A stretch of 64,000 bases of DNA from Didymella arachidicola (Eukaryota; Ascomycota; Dothideomycetes; Pleosporales; Didymellaceae): positions 744,001 to 808,000 of the forward strand of contig CM049996.1 in the NCBI GenBank assembly GCA_016630955.3. The letters are read 5' to 3'. The notes under the pieces were generated by a model. It was not told where the DNA came from. It worked only from the letters and a program-made list of their open reading frames with translations, and did not search any database. Shown here piece after piece: positions 30,486-41,312 of this stretch (position 1 is the first letter of the stretch; each line of letters opens with the position of its first letter). Both the position numbers and the translations under genes were made by a program.

Positions 30486-31094
30486 TTTTACACACGGACT
30501 GGCATTGCATGGGTGGAGTTGGTCGGCGTTTTGGGATACATGTGCAATTCACCATTGTTCATCAATCAGGTCCTGTTGGGACCGCACTGGCAGTCCAAGC
30601 ATTCAGCACAAGGGAAAGGAAAGAGCGGTATTCATATTCATCTAAACACACAACGACCCTATCCTACTCCTCAACCTCGACTTCGCGCTTACAAGTCCCG
30701 TAACTAGCCTACTTCCCGTTACCCCCCCCCCCCCCCCGGCAGGAGGCGGGTAAGCGCGGTAGTTAGCACACTTGCCCTAACCAGCAAGCTCAGCTTATGG
30801 ATACGGTAATGATTGCGTTTTTCCTTGGCCACGTAAAGCTTGTTCCATCACACAGGTAGAGCTCGTCAGCAGTTTGAGAACAAAAGTGTGAACCCATCGC
30901 TTTGCTCATCAGAGTCTAGGCGCTGCGTGTAGGATTGATAATCCAGGGCTTGCAAAGTGCCGACACAACACATCACGAGCAGTCTGTCTGAGCATGGGCA
31001 TAAGAAGGGAAGGAATGTATTCAGTCGAGGTTGTAACCGTGAGGATCGTAGCTCGGTCCCGTTCTGTGCTAAGCCCCTATACCAGCTATTCCCC
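30486..31094. other. intergenic, with a C16 run
   Basis: Convergent 3' flanks. No gene seen; the homopolymer is listed separately. Confidence 0.6.
30722..30737 (+). repeat. poly-C run (C16)
   Basis: Sixteen consecutive C residues, an uncommon homopolymer likely to be length-variable or misread. Confidence 0.95.
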
Positions 31095-31648
31095 TTACTC
31101 CTTAGCCTCGCGCTTGTAGGTTCTGTAGTTTCCGTAACCGCCTGCTGGACGGGGGTAGGAGCCGTAGTTTGCGTATTTGCCGTAGTTTGTGTATTTGCCG
31201 TAGTTTGTGTATTTGCCGTAGTCGGGTGCAGGCTCAGCTTTAGGTTCAGGTGCGGCATCACGCTTGTAGCTTCCGTAGCTGGCGTAGCCGCCTGCTGGAG
31301 GGGGGTAGGAGCCGTAGTTTGCGTATTTGCCGTAGTCGGCGGCGGGTGCAGGCTCAGCTTTAGGTTCAGGTGCGGCTTCGCGCTTGTAAGTGCCGTAGTT
31401 GGCGTAGTTTCCGTAACCACCAGCCGGGGGTGGGTAGGAGCCTGCTTCTTGTGAGTGATCGCAGAAGTAGCAAGTCCGAGGATCATACCGTAGTTGGCGT
31501 ACTTGCCATAGTCAGCATCAGCAGGTGCGGCATCGGCAGCGGCCTCGGGTTGAGCCTCAGGCTGAGCCTCAGGCTGGGCCTCTGGGTTGGCAACGGGAGC
31601 GGCGGTGATTGCGGCCGCAAGGGCGAGAAGAGCGTATGCGTACTTCAT
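31095..31648 (-). CDS. secreted repeat precursor with Kex2 sites (candidate RiPP/KEP precursor)
   Basis: Exons 31648-31489 and 31441-31095 (47-nt intron, GTATGA ... GCAG) give 168 residues. The join is supported because it rebuilds DYGKYANYG + SYPPPAGGY, the same string found unbroken later at about 89-106. Signal peptide about 1-17 (YALLALAAAITAAPVA), then a PEAQ-repeat propeptide. Three Tyr/Gly/Pro-rich units follow, each ending in a dibasic site: YKREA (73-74), YKRDA (113-114), YKREA (163-164). Each of the first two KR sites is followed by AAPEPKAEPAP. KR-EA is the Kex2/Ste13 layout of yeast alpha-factor. Fungal dikaritin RiPP precursors share this plan, and a UstYa homologue lies divergent 1.2 kb away. 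The predicted peptides (about 38-48 residues) are longer than known dikaritin cores. A Tyr-rich wall protein is the alternative. Confidence 0.75.
31165..31218 (-). repeat. 18-bp in-frame tandem repeat in the precursor
   Basis: Three copies of an 18-mer (plus-strand TAGTTTGYGTATTTGCCG) encode successive NYGKYT/A hexapeptides in the third unit of the precursor. This looks like recent expansion. Confidence 0.9.
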
Positions 31649-32867
31649 CTTGACGAATGTAGAAATGGGCTTGAACAGATACTGAGGGTGTTGCTGAAGC
31701 TAGCACCTCTGAATTTGTGGCGTGGTGTCGTTCTTTGCGAAGCGGACGGAGGTTCATATACTGCTTCCATGGCATACTTCGAGGCGAGCATCACTCAGCT
31801 TGGCCTCATTCACTACAACCGTACGCCCTAGACAGTCAGACCAATCGGTTGTACTGTCTTTCACGAACTCAGTGCTGCTCACCGACGAAGTCATCGTCGT
31901 GCAGCACTAACGCTGGCATTATCGATTGCGGGACCTTAGTGCTCGTATGGCTCGCGTGTGCCATCGCAACGTCAAGCTCTCACCCCATGGGGGCTGAATA
32001 GCCGTCAATGTGCCGTGTGTCCAGAGAATGTCGCCATGTGTTGCACTGTGAGGTGTGAAAGACGTGCTGGTAGTCTCAAAAATAGGCTAGCCTTGCCTTT
32101 CTGAGAGCCTGTATAGCGCAGATCTTATCCGTATGGTCTTTAGGGGGTCCCCGCATGGCAATGCCGGATCGAGTTTCTTCGAATATCTCCGGTGAGGTGT
32201 TAATAAGTCCAAGGACGTTGAGTGGTCGTATCTTCATCACGTGGGTAGCTCTCGGCTCTCGTGTATGCTGCCGCACGGTAGCTCGAGTCTCGACGCGGGT
32301 TACATGCAGGGTAACTCCAGAACACGATTCTGTGGCTTCCGTGAGAATGTCGTGACGGTATTACAAGCGACGTGCTACTGTGCAACAACCAAATCGCTTT
32401 CTTGTTGGATATGATTCTGCTGTATGTGAGCAATTCTGAGGCTGAGCATTCTTGACATTGGCTTACTGTGGAGTGGTGCAACAACACAGGCGAGCAACTT
32501 CAAAGACAGTTGCGCACCAAGCATCGTGGAGCTGACTGAGCATCGGCTAGCACTAGCCGTACCGCCACAAGCGTGTGCTGTTTGCGAGGTATGATCTCAT
32601 TCAGCTCGCTTTTGTAGTCTAATCCCAAGGCCTGTGGTCAGCTTTGGCGGGGTAGGTAGCTCTAGAATACGGCCATGGTGTGTAACTTCAGGCTTACCTG
32701 TCTTAGCGATGTCTTCGATGGCAATCGTAATAGTCCCAAAAACAAATCGACCTTGGTGCTGTTGATGCAAAGCCATATCGTTGTACTCAGTACCCCAATG
32801 GGCTTTGTCGTCGTTCTGCTTCCAAGTCTTTTCCTCGTCGCGATTCCTCTTCGTCTAAACCACCAGA
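31649..32867. promoter_or_regulatory. shared upstream region of precursor and UstYa-like gene
   Basis: 1.2 kb between two divergent starts, with no further gene seen. It would contain both promoters. No operator was identified. Confidence 0.4.
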
Positions 32868-33839
32868 ATGTTCGGCATCAAGACACAGAAGCGGACAGAA
32901 TCGTATAGTCCAGTCAAGACAGAGGAGAGAGAAAGCTTTCTGGCTCACAGCGAGACCTCTTCGCTCGACGGACACGCTACCAAGTCTCCTTCACGCCGCC
33001 AGTCGTGGATAGCGACAGCTATCATGATCTTCTGCACAGCAGTGCTCTCAGCTCTGTTCGGTGCATGGGCAGGACGAAAAGGCCTGAACGCTGATGACTT
33101 CAGCATACGGCACATCTCAGAATACTGTATGTTGTAGTCCCAGACACGCGCTGGAGCATGTACTGATCCGTTGCAGCCCCAATTGTAACGCAAGCAGACA
33201 TGACATTCGAGAGGGTCCTCTTCAACGGCTCTTTCCTGAAGCTCAATGCGTTCAGACAGGATGCTGGACCAGAAGTCGATGCAGCTTGGAAGAGCCTCGG
33301 AGCTGACTTCAGCGCTGTCCGCATTCCAGAATCTGAAGCCGCAAAGTCGAACATCAGAGCCGACCAAGTGAAGATCAAGGAGAAATACGGTGGCGGCTTC
33401 CCTGCGAATGTTGAGGGCCTGCACCACCTGCATTGCTTGAACCTGCTCCGCAAGGCGCTGCCCTGGAACATCGAGTATTACAAGTCGATGAAGATGGGGC
33501 CTTTTGCGAATGAAGAACGCATCCTGAAGGCACACGTCAGTAAGTTGCCCGATCCTCTTATCGCGTACCGAACGAAGCTTACTTCTACCAGCCCACTGCC
33601 TTGACATTATTCGCCAGCAACTGATGTGCAACATTGACATCGGCGTACTTGGCCAGGTTTGGTACCAGCCACCAGATTCGCCCATCGAGCCCTTCGTCGA
33701 CTTCAATACCGTCCACACCTGTCGAAACTTCGACGCTGTCCGTGACTGGGCCGAGAAGCACCAGCTGCCAACCGATACACCGGATGACTATCTGGAGGGC
33801 CCGAAAGACGGCGACAGAATCTACCTCGAGATTCCATAG
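32868..33839 (+). CDS. UstYa-family oxidase (DUF3328)
   Basis: Three exons (32868-33126, 33177-33539, 33592-33839; introns of 50 and 52 nt with GTATGT/GTAAGT donors and CAG acceptors) give 289 residues, a normal family length. The N-terminal tail is cytosolic, one membrane segment lies at about 47-68 (IATAIMIFCTAVLSALFGAW), then EYSP, the family's short motif after the membrane segment. The two diagnostic HxxHC motifs are intact: HHLHC (169-173) and HVTHC (206-210), the second formed across intron 2. UstYa proteins oxidise or cyclise ribosomal peptides such as ustiloxin precursors, but relatives also act elsewhere. The divergent Tyr-rich Kex2 precursor is the natural candidate substrate. This link is inferred from neighbourhood. 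Confidence 0.92.
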
Positions 33840-33898
33840 TTCCGTATCGGGTAATTGAGGCCTTCCATAGACTGTAACATAACACAGCACCTTTGCTG

Positions 33899-34675
33899 TC
33901 AGAAGTAGAAATCAATGTACCGCTGCGGCACATCCTCCCTCCACCATCCCTTCTGCAAATCCCCCCAGTCTTCCCAGACAGTCTTTTCCAACACATCAAG
34001 CCCCCTCCCATTCCTTACCGCGAAATCAAGGTCAAGCCCCTGAGCATCATGCATATATACCTCCCCCTTCGCCTTCGCCCTAATCCGCATATCCAGCCTG
34101 TACTGCGTAACAATTCGTCTAGCAGCAAGCACAAACCTCTCCTTCTCCTGCACAGTCCGCATATCCCCCGGACCAAGCACCAGAACCAGATACTCAATAG
34201 CCGGGAAATCGCGCAGGCAATTGCTCAACGCACCATCAATGAACGCAACACGCACAACCTGCGTGATGGCGATTTTCCTCAGCGTGCTCGCGTCGCAGTT
34301 CGACGCGTCCAGGAAATGCGCAAGCAGGCCGCTGTCGGGCGAGTCGTCGAAGTGCTTGGCTCCGCTCTCGAGATCAATCAACAGGATGTCTGTATCCAGC
34401 CGGAAATAGAACTCTGGTGCAGCGCCGAGCGGAGAGGGCAAACTGATCAGGTGGTCCCGCCGTCGTGCCTCGTATTCAGCTTCCGCGCGGGCTTCGCGGC
34501 AGATGTTGGAGACTGTTGGCGCTGGCGTGGGGGAATATCGGGGGCAGAAGGTGGATTCTGGGTGGTGCTCGTTGTGTAGCAGGGTGCGCAACGTCACTAG
34601 GCGAGGGGGGTGGGACAAGTACGAAAGCGACCATATTTGCAGCCGCAGTTCTTTGGGTAGGTTGAAAATGGACAT
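33899..34675 (-). CDS. 2EXR-domain protein
   Basis: 258 residues, one exon. It starts MSIFNLPKELRLQIWSLSYL, the F-x-x-LP-x-E-x-R-x-x-IW signature of the fungal 2EXR (F-box-like) family, followed by VSNICREARAEAE, the second conserved helix. The remainder (DTDILLIDLES; VVRVAFIDGAL; IEYLVLVLGPGD) fits the family. Function is unknown. It converges with the UstYa-like gene, whose stop is 59 bp away, and has no evident tie to it. Confidence 0.85.
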   Translation of the reverse strand: MSIFNLPKELRLQIWSLSYLSHPPRLVTLRTLLHNEHHPESTFCPRYSPTPAPTVSNICREARAEAEYEARRRDHLISLPSPLGAAPEFYFRLDTDILLIDLESGAKHFDDSPDSGLLAHFLDASNCDASTLRKIAITQVVRVAFIDGALSNCLRDFPAIEYLVLVLGPGDMRTVQEKERFVLAARRIVTQYRLDMRIRAKAKGEVYMHDAQGLDLDFAVRNGRGLDVLEKTVWEDWGDLQKGWWREDVPQRYIDFYF

Positions 34676-34890
34676 GGTGGTGTGATTCGAGGACGGATGC
34701 TGCGGTGGGGCGCTGTGGAGTGGAACGCCGTCCGAATGTGGTAGGTATGGGGAGTGTAGATTGCTGAGGGTTGTATCCGCACCCCTGCGTCATGTCACAG
34801 CCACGGGAACCAGATCTTGACGCGTGCACGTGATGGCGCGTTTGGAAAAGCGCTTTCGATTCCAACTACGAAGTGCTTGTCTATTCATGT
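34676..34890. other. intergenic
   Basis: Short promoter region of the 2EXR gene; no feature recognised. Confidence 0.5.
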
Positions 34891-36970
34891 CTATGCTTTC
34901 GTGGGTGTGATGTCGTTGATCCTACCCTCCAACCTGGGCGCAATTGCCTTTGTCCAATTGACCTGAATCTCTTCATGACCCAGCTCGTCGCACAGCCTCG
35001 TCGAGCCCTGCAACTTCGCCAGCCTCGTCCACTTGCGCAGCGACTTCCTCAGCAGATCCAGCTCCTTCTGATTGAAAGTGATCGGCATGCTCGCATCGTA
35101 TTCGGCACCATCGTCCTCGTCTTCGTCAGCATCCGGGTCTTCGGATTCGCTGCCGGATACTGCTTCCTGAGCCTGCTTGACGACGCGATCGAGGCCAGGA
35201 AGCTGCGGCTTTTTCTTGTCGACTGGTGAAGTAGGTGACGGCTCGTGGAAGCCATGCTTGTGGTTCTTCTGGAGGTTAGTCTGAATGTTCAAGAACCTCT
35301 TGTCCATCGATTTGCCCCAGCGCTTCCACTTGCCGAGCACTTTCAGAGACATAAAGTACTGTCGCAGGATGGTGGAGATGAGCACGCCATTCTCTTCGCT
35401 GACGACTTCTACAGCAGTACCTCCTTCTTCCTCGATGAGCAGCGATGTGTATCCATCCTTGCCACGTCCCATGTAGCCACGGGTCGCCAGCCTGTATACT
35501 CGCTCGTTATCCACGGCTTCTTCGGCAACGGTTACGTTTGACACTCTCGACATCGGAGGTTTCGAATAGTCGGCATCAAATGTGATGTTCGAGACCTGCG
35601 GGTATCTTCCCTCCAGCGCAGGATAGTTGCTGAGACCATTCTCCAGAGCCTCAACGATCTGCTTTCCGGTAACGTTGAGGACGACTACAGGGTCCTCGAA
35701 TGGGAAGCAATTGACCAGATCACGAAGCTTCAGGACACCCGGCGGGTATACCTGATCACCACGGATCGTACCAGCAGCCATGATGCAGCATTCTGCTGAA
35801 TAGTAGTAGCGCATCAAATCGCACACGAAGTTGCCGATGTTGGACTCTTTCGTCCGCACTGTCGTGAAGCGAGCGTCCAGAGGTGCAGCTGTATATCCGA
35901 CAGGCTTGTCCAGTCGCTTCTTGATGTCGCGGGTCTGCTCATCGACGAGCTTGAGCGCTTCAGCATCTTCTTTGATACTGCTGACGACATCGCGCCGGAT
36001 AATCCTCATGTCCCAGCCTTTACCTTCTGGCTTACGCCATAGGTCAATATGCGAGAGTTGTTTGAAATCGGTACCTGACCGCAGTACGTGTGTGCCGTTG
36101 ATGAGACTGTACGAGTAGTAGTGATCGTGGCCACCCAGAATCAGGTCGATGTACTCGCTTCCACAGTTCTCAGCTAGCTTGTTGTCGTTTGGCTCACGCT
36201 GGTGAGCCACGCAAACGATGATCTCAGCACCCTGCTTCTTCAGCTCTGGAATCAGCTCCTTCGCAGTTGCCGAGGCACTCTTGTAGATGATATCAGGAGG
36301 AAGCGCGTTGATCGTGTCCAGCCACTCCCGCTCTGCCAGCCCGATGACACCAACCTTGACGCCATTAGACGATGTGAGCATGACTGTCTTCTTTGCGTTG
36401 CCGAGCGAGACATTGTCACCGAGAGCGGGGTCCAGAACGTTTGCAAGTAGCCATGGGAACTTGCATTTGGAAGTCAAGTATCTGTACTGCTTCACTCCGA
36501 AATCTAGGTCGTGGTTCTGCGGACATAATCAGCCAATGAAGAGTTAACAGGGGTCATGCGACCTACTCCCACACATGATACATCTGTGCCTATGGTATTC
36601 AACACTGGGACCATATGGCTACCTGTTGTATAGGATCAGTCAAGATCATTATGCCTTGTATTAAAGACATCCAGAAATCTCGTTCCCTGGGCTCACCTTT
36701 TGTGATACTACTCTCGATACTTGGATTGAATGCATCTCCTGAGAAGAAAGTAAGAGCCTTTGGCTGCCCTTCGAAACGAGCATCATCTTTATAGTAGTTG
36801 ATCAGAGTCTGAAAGCGTGGATAACCACCAACTGGCTCCTGGCTGCCAGCTTCGATGTGGTACACATCGTTGTAGTGCAAGAAGCGGAGGTCTGGCGGGG
36901 AGTTTGGCGCCCCGCCTTCTGGCTCCGCAATGAGCTGTTCTTCGGCAGTAGGTACATTCTTTGGCGCCAT
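34891..36970 (-). CDS. 5'-nucleotidase family metallophosphoesterase
   Basis: A hydrolase of nucleotides or related phosphoesters with a two-metal centre. Exons 36970-36697, 36622-36567 and 36516-34891 (introns of 74 and 50 nt) give 651 residues. Metallophosphatase motifs: RFLHYNDVYHIE (near 30), FFSGDAFNPS, GSHMVPVLNTIG, CVGNHDLDFG (rebuilt across intron 2), VCVAHQREPNDNK and LGGHDHYY. The C-terminal 5'-nucleotidase domain follows (ESNIGNFVCDLMRYY; AAGTIRGDQ; FPFEDPVVVLNVTGKQI). No signal peptide or membrane anchor is visible, so it is probably cytosolic, unlike secreted relatives. A charged tail with DPDADEDEDDGAEYD is fungus-like. The substrate cannot be told. Confidence 0.93.
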
Positions 36971-37848
36971 TGAGGGGTTTGAAAGAGTGTAGAGAATACA
37001 AGAAGCTGAACGATAGACAGAAACACAAAAGACACTTGTATCGAGAGCTTGGGTGGCGGTGAGTGCGTTGCTGCGCTGCAGCTAGACAGTTCCAGGGTCC
37101 AGGCTGAGGCTGAGCGTTTGCCGTGTGACCAATTATCGTTGGCAATTACCAAAAGCCGTGCAAGGATGATGTTTGAGAGCAATCGTAACGCGTGACCTCT
37201 TGCACCGCAGAGAAAGTCGGATGTAGTAGTGAAAGGAGATTGCAGCTAACACAGCGCCTCTGTGTGCTTGAGTAATGCGTAGGGAGCTGTTGATAGCATC
37301 ATATTCGTCTAGGCATCCGTGCTTGTTTTCGGACTATTTATGCGGTGCGAGAGGTGATCATTGACTATGCTGAGTATCTATGTCCTGAGTGCTGGCGGCC
37401 GTGACACTCCGCTGTCGCTATGCATACGCTATTTGTTAATGTTAGAAAGGACAAGAAAACAGCAGGAATCGAATGCGAATCGCTCTCTAAAATACGAGGC
37501 GGCGCATATAATCGTATACACAGAACAGGCGCGGAGGTGCCCAGCTGCGAGTCAATGCCAAAGGTCAAGCCGAACGAACGCCCCGAACCGAATACCGTCC
37601 CACCCATGCCTGTTCCAGAGGAGTCGGTTCCAGACGTCATAATCATGAGCGGAGTCGAAGCACCCCGGACCTGAACGCCGCAAAACCCACAAACCCAGAA
37701 AAAGCAGACCTAGTTGGGAGCTTCAAAGAGCATTCCATCCAACCCAAATATCCTTAAGCTTAGCCGTGCCCTTTCCTTTAGGGCCTGACCTAGATCCGCT
37801 CGCGCCGGAGGGACCCGTCCCAGAACGCCTTGAACTCCTTCCGAATTC
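36971..37848. other. no gene seen
   Basis: Upstream region of the 5'-nucleotidase gene and 3' flank of the ING gene. Short frames only. Confidence 0.5.
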
Positions 37849-39965
37849 CTATTGCCTACTACTGCCCGGCCGTTTCCCCTTCGCCTTGGCCTTTGCGTGC
37901 TGCTCCTGGCACTCATCGCTGCAGAACCATTTGGTCCTACCCACGGGTGCCTTCTCGAGCTGTACGCAGGGAAGATGGAACCACTCGCGGGGGCACGCAT
38001 CATTATCGCAGGCAACCATCTGCCCATATGACACCTCATTGCAATAGCAGTATCGCGGCTCATCATCGCCCTCGTCCGTCTCTGCATCTTGGTATTCCTG
38101 CTCGGGGGCGACGGAACTCGCTGCGGAGGAGGGAGGGTTCGATTTCGCAGCCGGCGTCGGCTTGAGCGCTGGAGAATCAGCCGCTGAGGTGGCAGAAGGT
38201 CCACTCTTCTTGCTACTTCGCTTAGATACCGCTCCTGTTGTTGTGCTGTTGTTCTCTGAGGACCCGTTGGAGTTGGAGTTGCCGTTCTGCGCGTTGCGGG
38301 TGCTGCGACTGCGCGCCATGGGAATCTCGGGGAACGACCCTACGGCAGGTGTCCCAGGTTTTGATGCTCGAGCAGCTCTAGCTGCAGATAACAACGCCGC
38401 AGGAGTGTCGATGTCCATGCTTTCCGGCTCATCCTGCATGTGCTCATGGTCTTCCTGCTTCAGGACTGTGGGTATCAGAGACACTGGAGTTTCGGTTGTC
38501 TCTTGTGGTGTCAAAGCACCCTTCACAGAGTCTTGATCGCGCACAAGACCCGCGGCTTGCTCGAGCTCGGTAATCGCGTTGCTGCTCGGAGCTTGCTGCA
38601 TGGAGTGTGAGGTGGACGGTCGACGCACGGGTGCAAGCTCTGGCACGCTTGCAGATGTTGTAGAGTTGGCTGTGGAGTTCTTCCGGGCTCTTGACGACAG
38701 GGACCGGTCTGTGGCGCCAGCAGTAGCTTTGTTGATGGCGAAGTTGGCGGCGAGGGGTGAGGAGACGGGTGGAGGTGAGTAGGTAGGTATTTGGTTTTTG
38801 CGCGGAGCAGGCACAGGAGCTGTGCGAGGTTTTCGTTTGGCATAGGCGCCGTTCTCGATGCTGGGCGTTGCGCGGGGGCTAGAGCCAGCTCGCGTGGTGT
38901 TGTTCGCAGCCTTCAAAGCCCCGCTCATAGAACGCTCCATGGGTGCGGACAATGGCGCTGCTGCCAAGGCCTTCTCTGTCTTCTTCCGCTTGCCCTGGCC
39001 AGCAGCATTGCCCGATATGCCCAGGCCAACACCCCGGTTGTCTGCTGTCGATGCATCGGGCGCGTGGGCCTTCCGCTTCTGCGGCTTCTTGGCTGCGGGT
39101 CGGTCGTCGAAATCGGAGTCGGCCTGCTGTTGGCGACTGCGCTTAGCTAACATAGCCTCACGCCGAGCCTCACTCTTCGCAGCAATCGAGTCGACGTCAT
39201 GGACGTGCTGGGCTGCTGCCGCCAGGTTGTTGGCAGCAGCCACCTCTCGCCTCTGCCGCTCGTGGTTGGGCGCACCCTTCTTCTTCTCTTCTTTGTCTGC
39301 GTATGCCCAGTGCGTGAGGCTGCCGTAGCGCGCCTCCTCGCTAATTTCAGTGTCGAGCTGCGAGTACGAGTGCGTCATGCGTGTGAGGCCCTTGTCTTTT
39401 GTAGCCTTCGCGCCCTGGAGCACGACCAGCTTCTCGTCGAGGGTCGGGAGGATGTTGTGGATCAGCATGCGCAAGCGTAGAAAGAGTTGTCGCTTCCTGA
39501 CGACGGCCTGCTCCTCGGGCGGGAGGCTGTCGAAGTTGGAAGGGGGCTGTCAAGAGGCGTCAGCGTTCAACCCGCCCAGTCAGAGCATGCGTTCCTTACC
39601 TTTGCGTCCTGAGCTGCGTCATCGGTGCTCTGCTCGGTTGCGCGCCGCTGGGCGTTCGTGGTGATAGGCTGGCGAGCAATCTCGTTGAGCAGTTCCGCCA
39701 TGATGAACTCTGGGTCGTGGAGCTTGGCTTCCACCTCCTTGAACATGGAGAAGTGCTTGATGGCCTCTTTGGGAAAGGCATCGACGGCGCCAGTGAAATG
39801 CGTGAGGGCGGGGAAGAAGCCCGGCGCGCTGTTGGAGGCTTCGGGCGTCTGCTCCAGCCCATGTGCGGCGAGACGGCCGGCGAAGCTGCGCGCATAGTAG
39901 TTTGTGGGGCGGACAGTTGCGCGGCCCTGCCGTGTAGACGTTCGAGTGCCTGTCGTGGGAGGCAT
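37849..39965 (-). CDS. ING-family PHD-finger chromatin protein
   Basis: Subunit of histone acetyltransferase or deacetylase complexes, reading H3K4 methylation (known for ING/Yng/Pho23). Exons 39965-39600 and 39546-37849 (53-nt intron GTAAGG ... GACAG) give 687 residues. An N-terminal ING helix region spans the junction (EAIKHFSMFKEVEAKLHDPE; LRLRMLIHNILPTLDEKL; THSYSQLDTEI). A long disordered, Ser/Ala-rich middle has basic clusters (KKPQKRKAHAP). The C-terminal PHD finger at about 615-665 has all C4HC3 ligands: YCYCNEVSYGQMVACDN, CPREWFHLPC and WFCSDEC. The aromatic Y and the W of EWFH needed for K4me3 binding are present. It ends in a Lys-rich tail (AKAKAKGKRPG). Which complex it serves is not clear. 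Confidence 0.93.
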
Positions 39966-41312
39966 TGTAGCGGTGCGAGCTCAGGGCTGGTGGCACGACG
40001 GAGGGCGAGTTGCCGCGGACGCGCTCAGCGCAGAGTGTAGCCAGCAGACTGGAATGGCGTAGAGTATGGGACGAGTGTGTGCATTTCAAGCGATACGAGT
40101 AAGTTTGCGTGCGTGGCCTACCGATTGCCCACTTGAGAAGCCTGAGGAACGAGCGAGCGAAGAGGAGGAACACACTGCGCTGTGCTGCGCGGCCAAAGAG
40201 CCCTGACGAAAGACCCGTGACGGCTCGGCAGTCGGCCGGCGTTACTGCTCATCCACTAGCACGCTCCCTCACACCTCACAGCGCCTTCAGCCGTCAACAA
40301 ACCACACATTCTTGATATCCTGGATGATGAACTCGCCATCGCAGTCCGTAGTAAATCGTCCGCCAAGTCTCTAATCATGATACGCAGTCTACCTCACCGA
40401 GTCACCAGCCTTCTTACTTGACTCTTCACATTAGCTTTCTATACACACGTATTTTGCACCAATTGATCTACCGCACTCGTTCTTCTGACTTCCGGTGTAT
40501 AAACATGCCTAACCAAGTAAGAGCTGGGTCGTTTTGATGTACTCGGCATTGGACCAGCAGCGTACCTAAAAGAGGCTTTCCCACATCTGCCCTGCCGTCG
40601 TTCCTTGTTCGAACAAAGCCATTGGATTGTCCGTGACCGTCTCTCGGTCTCGCAACCCAGTTGTATCGTAACTGCGTCTTGTATGAGGTACCACCGCAGC
40701 GGTACTTTGGTCGTCTGGCACATTCGTCATGCCTCCACGTGGGCATGAGCCTCCCTTTCCGTAATCTTTGGGGTAGCTCTTCAGTTGGATCTGCCCGAAC
40801 TGTACTGTTTGACAGGTTTGATTCACACATTCGCCAGAAGCCCACGACTATTCACCATGCGGTCTTGATCCTGAGGAACACGGTCAGACACTGCGCAAAC
40901 GGTTCTAGAAGGGACGCGCAGCCTTGCCAACGTTGGCCGAGTCGACGCATTTTGCAATATCACTCTCGCTGGGCTCAATCACTGCAAACCATTCACCGCC
41001 TCCGAGTGGTGGTTTGCGAGCTGCAAGTGGGGCTCGCCCTTGTGATGGTGCTATCAGTCGTCAGGCACCAACTCAAACGCTCGATTGTGACTTTAGCAAG
41101 ACGACTTCACCTCAACTGCCCCACGCCATCCGCACTCTAGTCAAATGAGGTCCATATAAGCGCTTGCTCACCTCCTTCGAGACCTGGCTCCTCTACCGCA
41201 CTTTGCCGCCGGATCTCAACCTGTTGGAAGACAATCTGTACGCACTTTCACTCGAGTCCACGCCTTTCGCAAGACTACCTTGGCCTATTTCATCTAGGTC
41301 CAGCTGACTGAG
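39966..41312. other. no firm gene seen (1.3 kb)
   Basis: Promoters of the divergent ING gene and the next plus-strand gene. An ATG-started minus-strand frame (about 40830 to 40468) has little protein character and is not called. Confidence 0.5.

Noticed and set aside
30866..31648. Unspliced 260-residue reading of the precursor gene
   Set aside because: Without the 47-nt intron the repeats fall into a Thr/Leu/His-rich frame and lose the DYGKYANYG-SYPPPAGGY unit that is seen intact in the second repeat.
40468..40845. Minus-strand 126-codon frame upstream of the ING gene
   Set aside because: Starts with GTG, is rich in Arg/Cys without pattern, and overlaps other equally open frames; more likely non-coding.
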